Positions 52,819 to 61,110 of a DNA stretch of 64,000 nt are shown piece after piece. The first letter of the stretch is position 1. Each line of letters opens with the position of its first letter. The notes under the pieces are model-generated. The model made no database searches, was not told the origin of the DNA, and saw only the letters and a program-made list of their open reading frames with translations. A program made the translations under genes and the position numbers. The stretch comes from an uncultured Macellibacteroides sp. (GTDB lineage: Bacteria; Bacteroidota; Bacteroidia; Bacteroidales; Tannerellaceae), in the NCBI RefSeq assembly GCF_963667135.1, contig NZ_OY762974.1, positions 3,795,054-3,859,053 of the forward strand, written 5' to 3'.

Positions 52819-52910
52819 TAATAATTGAGTATACGAACCTCTTTATATTTTTTTAAACTTCAAACATGAAAATTTCACCATTAATTAGATGTTACTATCG
52901 GATAAAGCAG

Positions 52911-52918
52911 TAGCTTTG
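52911..52918 (+). promoter_or_regulatory. -7 promoter element for a 25-codon ORF
   Basis: TAGCTTTG, 43 nt before the ATG at 52962. Confidence 0.5.
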
Positions 52919-52961
52919 TATCGATTTAATGTTATACAACATATTTATAAAACACATTAAG

Positions 52962-53039
52962 ATGAAGAAGTTTATTAAAAATTGCATGGAACAACTGGGT
53001 AAAAACATCTTGGTTGAATGGGGTTATTATTCTGAATAA
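52962..53039 (+). CDS. candidate 25-aa small protein
   Basis: The frame MKKFIKNCMEQLGKNILVEW plus five residues ends at TAA 53037-53039. A TAnnTTTG promoter lies at a normal distance, and the peptide is basic-amphipathic at the start with an aromatic end. No terminator follows within the next 40 bases. The gap from 53040 to 53300 holds no clear gene; a minus-strand open frame of about 60 codons there has no start or family. Confidence 0.4.
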   Translation: MKKFIKNCMEQLGKNILVEWGYYSE

Positions 53040-53300
53040 TCCCTTTTTTATCTCTAAGACTTATTTTTAAGGCATTTCCTGTATAAACAACCGGCTTCCC
53101 TTTTTTTTCCTCTCCTTTAACAACTACTTTTCCTCAAAAAGCGTAATTTAAGGCCGTTGATACCTGGTGAGTTTGGCCAACACAGAAGTAGTAAACGCTA
53201 ACAGTCCTAGCAAGTTTGCTTTTTATCAAGGGGGAAGAGATAACTTTCCTTGGAGGAGCTGTCTATTACTGTGCCCACTGTCAGAAATAGAAAAAAGACA

Positions 53301-53330
53301 TTGATAGATTAACAAAATAACCTATCTTTG
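53301..53330 (+). promoter_or_regulatory. promoter of the GH36 gene
   Basis: TTG at 53301-53303, a 19-nt spacer and TATCTTTG at 53323-53330, giving a leader of about 45 nt. Confidence 0.75.
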
Positions 53331-53381
53331 CAAACAAGTGTTGTATTAACACTATATATGTTAACTTACTAATTTAATAAG

Positions 53382-55547
53382 ATGAAAAAAATTACTACAG
53401 CATTGCTTCTGGTCATGATGTGTCTTCTGCAGTTGAATGCAGCAGAAAACAAGGTGATTCGTATTGCCACAGACCAAACTGATCTTGTTTTTAAAGTGGG
53501 CGACAATGGGCGTCTTTATCAATCTTACCTGGGTCAGGTTCTTAAAAGTGAAGCCGATCTAAAGTTTCTTCCTCTTGGAACGGAGGCTTATCTTACCCAT
53601 GGAATGGAAGATTATTTCGAACCGGCCGTTAGGGTACTTCACAACGATGGAAACCCGTCGCTTTTGCTTAAATATGTATCACACAGCACTTCTAATCCGC
53701 AACCCGGTGTTACGGAAACAGCTATCTTGCTTAAGGATGAAGTATATCCGGTGCAAGTTACACTCTATTATACGGCTTTTGCCAAGGAGAATATTATCAA
53801 GGAACGTGCGGAAATAAAACATAATGAAAAGAAACCGATAACACTCTATCAATATGCGTCGTCACTGATTCATCTGAGCGCCGATAAATACTTTATGACG
53901 GAGTTTAGCGGCGAATGGGCTCACGAAGTGAATATGACCGAACAGCAGCTTTCGTTCGGTAAAAAAATGGTTGATACCAAGCTGGGAAGCCGTGCCGGAA
54001 TGATCTGTTCGCCATTTTTCCTTTTGTCGCTTGATCAAAAAGCGCAGGAGAATACAGGTGATGTATTATTTGGCACCATTGCGTGGACGGGCAACTTCCG
54101 TTTTACTTTTGAAGTGGATAACATGAATAAATTACGTATTTTGTCTGGTATCAATCCTTATGCTTCTGAATATACGCTTAAACCAGGCGAAGTATTCAGT
54201 ACACCCGAATTTATTTTTACCTACAGCTCTCAAGGAAAAGGAAAGGCTAGCCGCGACTTCCACGACTGGGCTCGTAAGTATCAGCTGAAGAATGGCGAAG
54301 GCCCCCGCATGTCGTTGCTAAATAACTGGGAAGCTACCTATTTTGGATTTGATGAAGCTAAACTAAAAGAGCTTTTCGGAGAAGCTGCACACCTGGGAGT
54401 GGATATGTTTTTACTAGATGATGGTTGGTTTGGCACAAAGTATCCTCGTAACGACGACCGTCAGGGTTTAGGTGACTGGACAGAAATAAAAGAGAAATTA
54501 CCTAATGGTATTGGTCATCTTGTTAAGGAAGCCAATGCGCAGGGTGTAAAGTTTGGGCTCTGGATAGAACCCGAAATGGTGAATCCTAAAAGTGAATTGT
54601 TTGAAAAGCATCCCGACTGGGCTATTCACTTGCCTAACCGCGAAACATATTACTTCCGCAATCAGCTGGTACTGGATTTGAGCAATCCTGCTGTACAAGA
54701 TTATGTATTTGGCATTGTGGACAATCTGATGACAAAGTATCCGGGTATCGCTTATTTTAAATGGGATTGCAATAGTCCTATTACCAATATCTACTCGGCT
54801 TACCTGAAAGACAAACAGTCTCATATCTACATTGAACATGTACGTGGCTTATATAACGTTCTTAAACGTGTGAAAGCTAAATACCCTGAATTACCTATGA
54901 TGCTTTGCTCTGGTGGTGGCGCGCGCTGCGATTACGAAGCTTTGAAGTATTTCACTGAGTTTTGGGCAAGCGACAATACTGATGGGGTCGAGCGTATTTA
55001 TATTCAATGGGGTTTTTCTCACTTATTCCCGGCTAAGAGTATTGCGGCTCACGTAACCTCTTGGGGTAAACAGCCGCTTAAGTTTCGTTTGGATGTAGCC
55101 ATGATGTGCAAACTTGGCTTCGATATCCAATTGAAAGAAATGAGTGAAAACGAACAAAAGCTTTGCCAGGACGTTGTAAAGAACTTCAAGCGTTTGCAAC
55201 CGGTTATTTTGGACGGTGATATGTACCGTTTGGTTTCTCCTTATGATACCGATCATGCTGCTGTTATTTACAATGCGAAAGACAAGAATAAAGCTATTCT
55301 CTTTGCTTACGATATCCATCCCCGTTTTGCAGAACAACTGCAGCCTGTACGCCTAAACGGTCTCGATCCTGACAAACGTTACAAAGTGGAAGAGATTAAT
55401 GTTATTAAGGAAGAAAGACAGGAAAGAGGGCCAATATCTTCTGTAAACGGACAGATTTATTCGGGTGATTACCTGATGAAGGTGGGGCTTCCAATCCTTA
55501 CAAGCGCACATACTTCCAGCCACGTACTTGAACTTACAGCTCAATAA
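53382..55547 (+). CDS. GH36 alpha-galactosidase
   Basis: A 721-aa secreted enzyme with signal peptide (MKKITTALLLVMMCLLQLNA). An N-terminal beta-supersandwich (to about residue 310) precedes the (beta/alpha)8 domain. The catalytic nucleophile is Asp462 (FKWDCNSP) and the acid/base Asp531 (WASDNTD). LDDGWFGTKYPRNDD and GLWIEPEMVNP are family motifs. It removes alpha-galactose from raffinose-type oligosaccharides or galactomannan. It is the third alpha-galactosidase in the window, each from a different family. Confidence 0.94.
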   Translation: MKKITTALLLVMMCLLQLNAAENKVIRIATDQTDLVFKVGDNGRLYQSYLGQVLKSEADLKFLPLGTEAYLTHGMEDYFEPAVRVLHNDGNPSLLLKYVSHSTSNPQPGVTETAILLKDEVYPVQVTLYYTAFAKENIIKERAEIKHNEKKPITLYQYASSLIHLSADKYFMTEFSGEWAHEVNMTEQQLSFGKKMVDTKLGSRAGMICSPFFLLSLDQKAQENTGDVLFGTIAWTGNFRFTFEVDNMNKLRILSGINPYASEYTLKPGEVFSTPEFIFTYSSQGKGKASRDFHDWARKYQLKNGEGPRMSLLNNWEATYFGFDEAKLKELFGEAAHLGVDMFLLDDGWFGTKYPRNDDRQGLGDWTEIKEKLPNGIGHLVKEANAQGVKFGLWIEPEMVNPKSELFEKHPDWAIHLPNRETYYFRNQLVLDLSNPAVQDYVFGIVDNLMTKYPGIAYFKWDCNSPITNIYSAYLKDKQSHIYIEHVRGLYNVLKRVKAKYPELPMMLCSGGGARCDYEALKYFTEFWASDNTDGVERIYIQWGFSHLFPAKSIAAHVTSWGKQPLKFRLDVAMMCKLGFDIQLKEMSENEQKLCQDVVKNFKRLQPVILDGDMYRLVSPYDTDHAAVIYNAKDKNKAILFAYDIHPRFAEQLQPVRLNGLDPDKRYKVEEINVIKEERQERGPISSVNGQIYSGDYLMKVGLPILTSAHTSSHVLELTAQ

Positions 55548-55557
55548 CAGGCGGACT

Positions 55558-55612
55558 GAATAAATACAAAAGAGGCACTCCATCAGTTGGAGTGCCTCTT
55601 TTGTATTTATTC
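55558..55612 (+). terminator. very strong bidirectional terminator
   Basis: A perfect 25-bp stem (55558-55582 with 55588-55612) and a five-base loop. It lies between the convergent GH36 and ferritin/VIT1 genes, with T runs on both strands. Confidence 0.93.
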
Positions 55613-55628
55613 AAATAAAGAAACAGGA

Positions 55629-56498
55629 TTATTCTATTCCGGTAAAGTATTTCAACGCATATCCAATCAGGAAGCTTACGGTTGCAACAGAGAAACTTAA
55701 TATTGCCATCTCTACAAACCGTTTCTTGAAATTCTCGCTTTTGGCTACCGAATAATAATAATTAAACATGGCAATGATGAGCAAGGCAACCAGTAACATT
55801 ATTCCTAATGCGACCAGAACATTCGATATCAGAACAAATGGAGCAATCAGCGATCCTACAGTAAGCAGATAGGCAAAGCCAGTATACACAGCCGCTTTAA
55901 CAGGATGTTTGTCTTTATCGTCGCCGGTTTTGGTAGAAAGATATTCGGACGAGGCCATCGAAAGTGCTGCGGCAATACCCGTAATACTTCCGGTTAATGC
56001 AATAAGTTTTGAGTCGTTCAGAGCAAGCGTAAAGCCAGCCAGTGCTCCTGTAAATTCGACCAGCGCATCATTCAGCCCAAGTACCACAGAACCCATGTAC
56101 GAAAGCCGTTCTTCGTTAATCATACCAATAAGCTGCTCTTCATGCTTCTCTTCTTCGCGACCTAGTTGCACTATCTCGGGGAAGTTCTTGTAGCGGTAAT
56201 ACATTTCATGCGCGTCAGACTCGCCATCTTCCATTAGTTTGATGGCAAAAGTAAGTCCCAATACCCTGGCAAGCACATAATAGAGAATCACTTTCCAGGA
56301 ATAGGGCGACGGAATTACCTCCGTATATTTCATGAGTACTTCGCAATGTTTGAGCTCTTCGCTTGATATTGCATTTAAAATCTTTTTATTACTCTCGTCT
56401 TTTTCGATTGTAGCCAAACGTGCGTACAATATGGATGACGTAATTTCATCACGCTGAAAACGGATAAAATCTTTTCTGGTTTTGTTATCTATGTCCAT
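55629..56498 (-). CDS. ferritin-like/VIT1 fusion metal transporter
   Basis: A 289-aa protein joining an N-terminal four-helix ferritin-like (rubrerythrin-type) domain (about residues 1-135) to a VIT1/CCC1 membrane domain with five hydrophobic segments. Metal-binding residues are visible in SSEELKHCEV and GREEEKHEEQL, and GLNDALVEFTGALAGF is the VIT1 motif. Such fusions (MbfA-like) export iron or manganese and help against peroxide stress. The metal is not certain here. The promoter TACCTTTG is on the minus strand at 56552-56559. Confidence 0.92.
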   Translation of the reverse strand: MDIDNKTRKDFIRFQRDEITSSILYARLATIEKDESNKKILNAISSEELKHCEVLMKYTEVIPSPYSWKVILYYVLARVLGLTFAIKLMEDGESDAHEMYYRYKNFPEIVQLGREEEKHEEQLIGMINEERLSYMGSVVLGLNDALVEFTGALAGFTLALNDSKLIALTGSITGIAAALSMASSEYLSTKTGDDKDKHPVKAAVYTGFAYLLTVGSLIAPFVLISNVLVALGIMLLVALLIIAMFNYYYSVAKSENFKKRFVEMAILSFSVATVSFLIGYALKYFTGIE

Positions 56499-56551
56499 TT
56501 TTCAATTAATTTTAGGGAAATGCTTTTTCCGGTCGATAGCATTTAGCTAGG

Positions 56552-56559
56552 CAAAGGTA
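56552..56559 (-). promoter_or_regulatory. -7 promoter element for the ferritin/VIT1 gene
   Basis: The minus strand reads TACCTTTG, 53 nt upstream of the start at 56498. Confidence 0.6.
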
Positions 56560-56615
56560 TGCAAATAAGATAAAAATACGGACTATACAAATTGATTATT
56601 GTCGAACAAAAAGAA

Positions 56616-56623
56616 TATATTTG
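56616..56623 (+). promoter_or_regulatory. -7 promoter element for the deacetylase/hydrolase fusion
   Basis: TATATTTG, 41 nt before the ATG at 56665. Confidence 0.6.
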
Positions 56624-56664
56624 TGCGATCAAGCTTTAGATAACTTACAATCAAGATACAGACC

Positions 56665-58503
56665 ATGAAAATTTCACTAGTAAAAAAATTAATCTGCGGC
56701 TCTTTGTTGTGTGCCGTATGTTTTCCTGTAATGGGACAGAAAACCCATCCTCGCCTTATCGTACGGGCAGACGATATGGGTTCGTTTCAATCAAGCAATG
56801 TCGCTTGTATGGAAGGTTTTAAAAATGGTATCGAAACTTCCATCGAAGTAATGCCTACAACGGCTTGGTTCCCCGAAGCTGCCCGTTTGCTCAGAGAAAA
56901 TCCCGGAATAGACGTAGGGGTGCATCTTACCATCACCAGCGAATGGGACAACGTGAAGTGGCGTCCGCTCACCCACTGTCCGAGTCTGACCGACAGCAAT
57001 GGCTATTTTTTGCCAATGATGACTGCAAACCCCAATTATCCGGGTTTGTCTATCAAAGAAAGCAAATGGAACCTGGCCGAGATTGAACAGGAGTTCCGTG
57101 CGCAAATTGAATTGGCTTTAAAGAATATACCACATATCAGTCACCTGTCCCATCACATGGGATCTGCCAGTTTCGATAAAGAAGTGAAAGCGATGGCTGA
57201 CCGTCTGGCTGCCGAGTATAACCTTCCCATCGATCTTACAGATACAGCATACGGAACCAAGGTAGGTTATGCCGGATACGACGGAGCAAGTAAGACTTCG
57301 GCAGAAAAAGAGGCTAGCTTTATCAGCATGCTTAATAAGCTGGAAGCAGGAAAAACTTACCTGTTTGTAGATCATCCGGCACTAGACAATATAGAAATGC
57401 AGGCTGTGCATCATATAGGTTACGAGAACGTGGCGGCAGACCGCCAAGGGGTAACAAATCTTTTTACAAGCGAAAACGTGAAGCGTGTGATCCGCGAAAA
57501 GGGAATCGAGCTGATTAGCTATAATGAACTAACCAAAGCCCTCCCACGCAGTACACCCGAAGCAGAAAAGGTATCAGCAAAAGGTATCAACAACTATCTT
57601 ATAGCCGCTAAGGAAAGCGGACAAGAGATACACAGTCTGATGGTACTCCGCCATGGAAAAGTGGTAGCCGAACATTGGATGGGTGATAATGCGCCCGACA
57701 AAAACCATATTCTGAATTCGGTAAGCAAAACTTTCACTGCTACGGCTATAGGCTTTGCCGTTGCAGAAAACAGACTCAAGGTGACCGACAAGGTTATCTC
57801 GTTCTTTCCGAACGACCTGCCATCCGAAATATCTCCCAACCTGGCCGAACTAGAAATAAAAGATCTTCTTTCCATGACTTGCGGACATGCCACAGACCCT
57901 ACTTCGTCTATCCGAAAAGGAGATACGAGCTGGGAAAGCCAATTCTTTGCCACCCCGTTCGTGCATAAACCAGGAACAAAATTTGTGTATAACAGTCTTG
58001 GAACTTACATGCTTTCGGCCATTGTTCAAAAGGTAACGGGACAGAAGGTAATAGATTACCTCTATCCTCGCCTGTTTTGTCCGTTGGGAATTGCAGGTGC
58101 CGAATGGCAAACCAGTCCGTCCGACGTAAATTGCGGTGGATGGGGCCTTTTTATTAAAACCGAAGATATGGCCAAGATGGGACAATTCTTACTGCAAAAA
58201 GGCAAATGGAACGGCAAGCAACTGTTGCCCGAAGCATGGTTCGATGAAGCCACCTCCATCCACATCATGCAGCCGGAAGCAAACGCAGGTAAACTCAAGC
58301 CCAAAGACAGTGACTGGGTACAAGGTTATGGCTATCAGGTTTGGCGCTGCCGTTACAATGCCTTCCGGGCTGATGGAGCCAAAGGTCAGTTCATAGTCGT
58401 ACTGCCCGAAAAAGATGCCGTTATCGTAACCACAGCCAATGTGGACGATATGCAGGCTGAGCTCAACCTTATCTGGAAATACATCTTGCCAGCTCTCAAA
58501 TAA
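56665..58503 (+). CDS. secreted fusion of a ChbG/YdjC-type deacetylase and a beta-lactamase-fold serine hydrolase
   Basis: A 612-aa exported protein (signal MKISLVKKLICGSLLCAVCF). Residues about 28-295 are a ChbG/YdjC carbohydrate deacetylase, with metal-site Asp36/Asp37 (VRADDMGS), His87 (VGVHLTI) and His163/164 (HLSHHMGS). Residues about 305-612 form a class-C-beta-lactamase-type serine hydrolase with Ser352-x-x-Lys355 (NSVSKTF) and Tyr442 (FVYNSLGTYML). The usual Y-x-N motif reads Y-N-S, as in some Bacteroidetes esterases. Both active sites look intact. Likely jobs are deacetylating and de-esterifying the same glycan or peptidoglycan-derived substrate; this is inference. Confidence 0.88.
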   Translation: MKISLVKKLICGSLLCAVCFPVMGQKTHPRLIVRADDMGSFQSSNVACMEGFKNGIETSIEVMPTTAWFPEAARLLRENPGIDVGVHLTITSEWDNVKWRPLTHCPSLTDSNGYFLPMMTANPNYPGLSIKESKWNLAEIEQEFRAQIELALKNIPHISHLSHHMGSASFDKEVKAMADRLAAEYNLPIDLTDTAYGTKVGYAGYDGASKTSAEKEASFISMLNKLEAGKTYLFVDHPALDNIEMQAVHHIGYENVAADRQGVTNLFTSENVKRVIREKGIELISYNELTKALPRSTPEAEKVSAKGINNYLIAAKESGQEIHSLMVLRHGKVVAEHWMGDNAPDKNHILNSVSKTFTATAIGFAVAENRLKVTDKVISFFPNDLPSEISPNLAELEIKDLLSMTCGHATDPTSSIRKGDTSWESQFFATPFVHKPGTKFVYNSLGTYMLSAIVQKVTGQKVIDYLYPRLFCPLGIAGAEWQTSPSDVNCGGWGLFIKTEDMAKMGQFLLQKGKWNGKQLLPEAWFDEATSIHIMQPEANAGKLKPKDSDWVQGYGYQVWRCRYNAFRADGAKGQFIVVLPEKDAVIVTTANVDDMQAELNLIWKYILPALK

Positions 58504-58522
58504 TAAGAATTTCTTCTTATAT

Positions 58523-58575
58523 AAACAGGGGATACAGAAACAAAACTACCGGATTCTGTATCCCCTGTTTCTGTT
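58523..58575 (+). terminator. Rho-independent terminator of the fusion gene
   Basis: A perfect 17-bp stem (58523-58539 with 58554-58570), a 14-base loop and CTGTTTT after it. Confidence 0.88.
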
Positions 58576-58689
58576 TTAATTAAAGAGGAAGCAATTAAAA
58601 AATATGTGGGTAATTTAGACAACGTTAAGCCAAAATAAAGAACATTCCATGCTATGATGTTGTTTTTCTAATACAAACAGATTATTGAT

Positions 58690-58971
58690 ATGAAAACGAA
58701 TTGCACTCATGAACATAAGAAACTTTGTTTTAACAAAGATCTTAGCCAATATTGGTTTTGTCCGGATTGTAAAGAAATAATACAAGGAATTAAAATGGCT
58801 GCCGAGAGGAGCAGCAAAGTTTTGAAGTCTGGAATTATAATGGCCGCTAGCAACAAACCTACACGTGTTGTTGATCCGCATAACCATCCCACACATGCTG
58901 TCGGAGGAGTTCATCAACACTCACGTGCTGTCTCTCGTAATCTTCCCGGCGGAGCCGGCAGGAATCGTTAG
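58690..58971 (+). CDS. small His/Cys-rich hypothetical protein
   Basis: A 93-aa protein. The N-terminal half has Cys5, His7, Cys13 and the pair CPDC in YWFCPDCKEI, like a small zinc ribbon. The C-terminal tail is His-rich and basic (DPHNHPTHAVGGVHQHSRAV). It may bind metal. No family is recognised and no promoter is obvious, so the gene call is tentative. Confidence 0.5.
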   Translation: MKTNCTHEHKKLCFNKDLSQYWFCPDCKEIIQGIKMAAERSSKVLKSGIIMAASNKPTRVVDPHNHPTHAVGGVHQHSRAVSRNLPGGAGRNR

Positions 58972-59093
58972 TTATTGGTTTTTGATTTTAAGTTTTAGTA
59001 TTAGATTTTAAGATTTGGTTTTAGAATTAGTTTTTTAGGATTAGGTTTTAGAATTTTTGGTTTTAAGATTTAGTTTTAGTTAGTGAACTTGTA
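58972..59093 (+). repeat. degenerate cytosine-free TTTTAG-type repeat
   Basis: About 115 nt with essentially no C on this strand. It consists of irregular copies of GGTTTTAGAATT, GATTTTAAG and TTTTTAGGATTAG. It begins directly after the preceding stop codon. Confidence 0.65.
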
Positions 59094-59119
59094 GAAAGGA
59101 ATCCTTCCGAAAATACCTA

Positions 59120-59165
59120 CGGGGGATGAAGAGTCAAGTATACAGATTCTTTATCCCCCGTTTCT
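59120..59165. terminator. hairpin terminator between convergent genes
   Basis: An 8-bp GC-rich stem (CGGGGGAT with ATCCCCCG) extended by a T-G and further pairs, about 59120-59132 with 59148-59160. The T tract is weak on both strands. Confidence 0.55.
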
Positions 59166-59173
59166 ATGATAAA

Positions 59174-60118
59174 TCAGCAGAAATAATAAATATAAATCAA
59201 CGAAGATATACCGGTAATAATCCAAAGCAGAATGCCCTGTGCCAACGGACGCACACCTACTTTGCGTAACACATCTCTCGATAGTGAGGCTCCGATGAAA
59301 AAGAGGGACAGCGTTAAGCCTTTACGTGCAAGCCACACGAAACCCGAAGTCAATTCTGCCGGCAAAGATAAAAAGGTATTGGTAAGCATTGCCACCACAA
59401 AAAATAGGATAAACCAAGGTATATAAACCTTCCCTGATTTATTTTTAAAGAAAAAGGAAGTAACAAACGCAACCGGAATAATCCATAAGGCCCTGGTAAG
59501 CTTCACCGTAGTTGCCACTTTCAATGCCTCTTCACCATAAGCCGCACCGGCACCCACCACAGAGCTTGTGTCATGAATAGAAATAGCTGCCCACATACCA
59601 AACTGATGTTGCGTGAGTCCAACCAAATGGCCCAGTACAGGGAAAAGAAAAAGAGCGATGGCATTCAGAATAAATACCGTTCCCAGCGAAACAGATATCT
59701 GATTATCGTCTGCGTTTATTACCGGTGCAACCGCTGCAATGGCACTTCCTCCACAGATAGCTGTTCCGGAACTAATAAGATACCCGGTCTTTTTTTCTAC
59801 CCTCATGCGCAAAGCAACATAGGCCCCAATCAACAAAGTACCAGCCACAGAAATGATGGTAAACATCATGCCCTCTTTCCCGGAAGCCAACGCCTGATGA
59901 AGATTCATACCGAAACCTAATCCGACTACTGAGACCTGCAAAAGATACTTCGACGATTTTTTATTAAACGCAGGAAAAGCTTCTCCGCAGATCAAAGCAA
60001 AAAGTAAACCCGTGAACAAGGCTACCGGGGGAGTAACTACTGGTAAGAAACAAAAAACGAGCAAAAAACCATAAACAACCTTTTTATTAATCCTCAAAAA
60101 CCTCACAATTGCTTCCAT
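59174..60118 (-). CDS. YeiH-family putative sulfate/sulfite exporter
   Basis: A 314-aa inner-membrane protein with about ten hydrophobic segments. LQVSVVGLGFGMNL, SSGTAICGGSAIAAVAPVI and AAISIHDTSSVVGAGAAYG are signatures of the Cons_hypoth698/YeiH family. Family members are linked to sulfur-oxyanion export and are often next to a LysR regulator, as here. The substrate is not proven. A minus-strand TACCTTTG promoter is at 60146-60153. Confidence 0.9.
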   Translation of the reverse strand: MEAIVRFLRINKKVVYGFLLVFCFLPVVTPPVALFTGLLFALICGEAFPAFNKKSSKYLLQVSVVGLGFGMNLHQALASGKEGMMFTIISVAGTLLIGAYVALRMRVEKKTGYLISSGTAICGGSAIAAVAPVINADDNQISVSLGTVFILNAIALFLFPVLGHLVGLTQHQFGMWAAISIHDTSSVVGAGAAYGEEALKVATTVKLTRALWIIPVAFVTSFFFKNKSGKVYIPWFILFFVVAMLTNTFLSLPAELTSGFVWLARKGLTLSLFFIGASLSRDVLRKVGVRPLAQGILLWIITGISSLIYIYYFC

Positions 60119-60145
60119 ATGCCATCTACCTATTTAATTTCGGAA

Positions 60146-60153
60146 CAAAGGTA
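60146..60153 (-). promoter_or_regulatory. -7 promoter element for the YeiH-family gene
   Basis: The minus strand reads TACCTTTG, 27 nt upstream of the start at 60118. YeiH can therefore be transcribed apart from the upstream LysR gene. Confidence 0.6.
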
Positions 60154-60194
60154 AGATATAAGAAGCAGTAAAGCCAATCGTAAATATTGATGCC

Positions 60195-61091
60195 TTATAA
60201 GTTTTTGTTATAATGCTCAGTGAATTGTATAAACACTTGGGAAAGTCCACTCTCCTCTCCTTGCAAACGGACAAAAGAAAACTCCCGCTGCATACCCAGA
60301 TCTTTTATCTCCACTACTTTAAAAAGACCGGCAACCAATTCGCGGGCAATGGAGCGAACAGAAACAATGCCCATGCAATCTGTGTTTTCGAGGAAAAGCT
60401 TTATACTCTCGGTGCTTCCCAAATACATCCGCACATTCAAATCCGATAATTTAACGTTATGATAAAGTAACGACGTTTCAAGTACATCAAGTGTGCCCGA
60501 TCCTCTTTCGCGAAGTACCAGAGGCACTTTGCGAAGTTCCTCTACTGTTATCTCATCCAGCTTTACCAGTTTACTGCGTGTACTCACCACAGCCACCAGT
60601 TCGTCCTTCATAAACGTAGTATACTTAAGATTAGGCTGGCGGATGATTCCCTCCACCATACCTAAATCTATTCGCTTTTCTTGCAAGGCATTTTCCACAT
60701 CCCGCGAATTTCCATTCAGCAAGGATAAACTCACCTGAGGGAACTTTTCAATAAACCGTGCCAGAAACGGAGGCAACACATACTGTGCGATTGTGGTACT
60801 TGCACCCAGACGTAGTTCGCCGGTACACACATTCTGAAGCAGATGCATCTCATAGTCCAGCTGTTTGTAACCAGACATGATACGTTTGCTATGCTCCTGC
60901 AGCAACACACCTGCAGGAGTCAGCGCTATTTTATTTCCCAATCGTTCAAAAAGACGTATCTTGTAAAGACTCTCCAATTCATGTATATGCTTGGTTATAG
61001 CTGGCTGAGTTATATAAAGCTCCTGAGATGCCTTCGTAAAACTCAGATTTCGCGCTACACAGAGAAATACTTTTAATCTGAAATCTGACAT
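60195..61091 (-). CDS. LysR-family transcriptional regulator
   Basis: A 298-aa regulator with an N-terminal winged helix-turn-helix (FLCVARNLSFTKASQELYIT, QPAITKHIHELE) and a C-terminal type 2 periplasmic-binding-like effector domain. Neighbours suggest control of the YeiH-family exporter and the adjacent quinone oxidoreductase-like gene, possibly by a sulfur compound (compare YeiE/CysB-type regulators). It starts 19 nt after the stop of the flavoprotein gene on the same strand. Confidence 0.93.
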   Translation of the reverse strand: MSDFRLKVFLCVARNLSFTKASQELYITQPAITKHIHELESLYKIRLFERLGNKIALTPAGVLLQEHSKRIMSGYKQLDYEMHLLQNVCTGELRLGASTTIAQYVLPPFLARFIEKFPQVSLSLLNGNSRDVENALQEKRIDLGMVEGIIRQPNLKYTTFMKDELVAVVSTRSKLVKLDEITVEELRKVPLVLRERGSGTLDVLETSLLYHNVKLSDLNVRMYLGSTESIKLFLENTDCMGIVSVRSIARELVAGLFKVVEIKDLGMQREFSFVRLQGEESGLSQVFIQFTEHYNKNL

Positions 61092-61110
61092 AGAATCGGG
61101 GTTTATAAAA

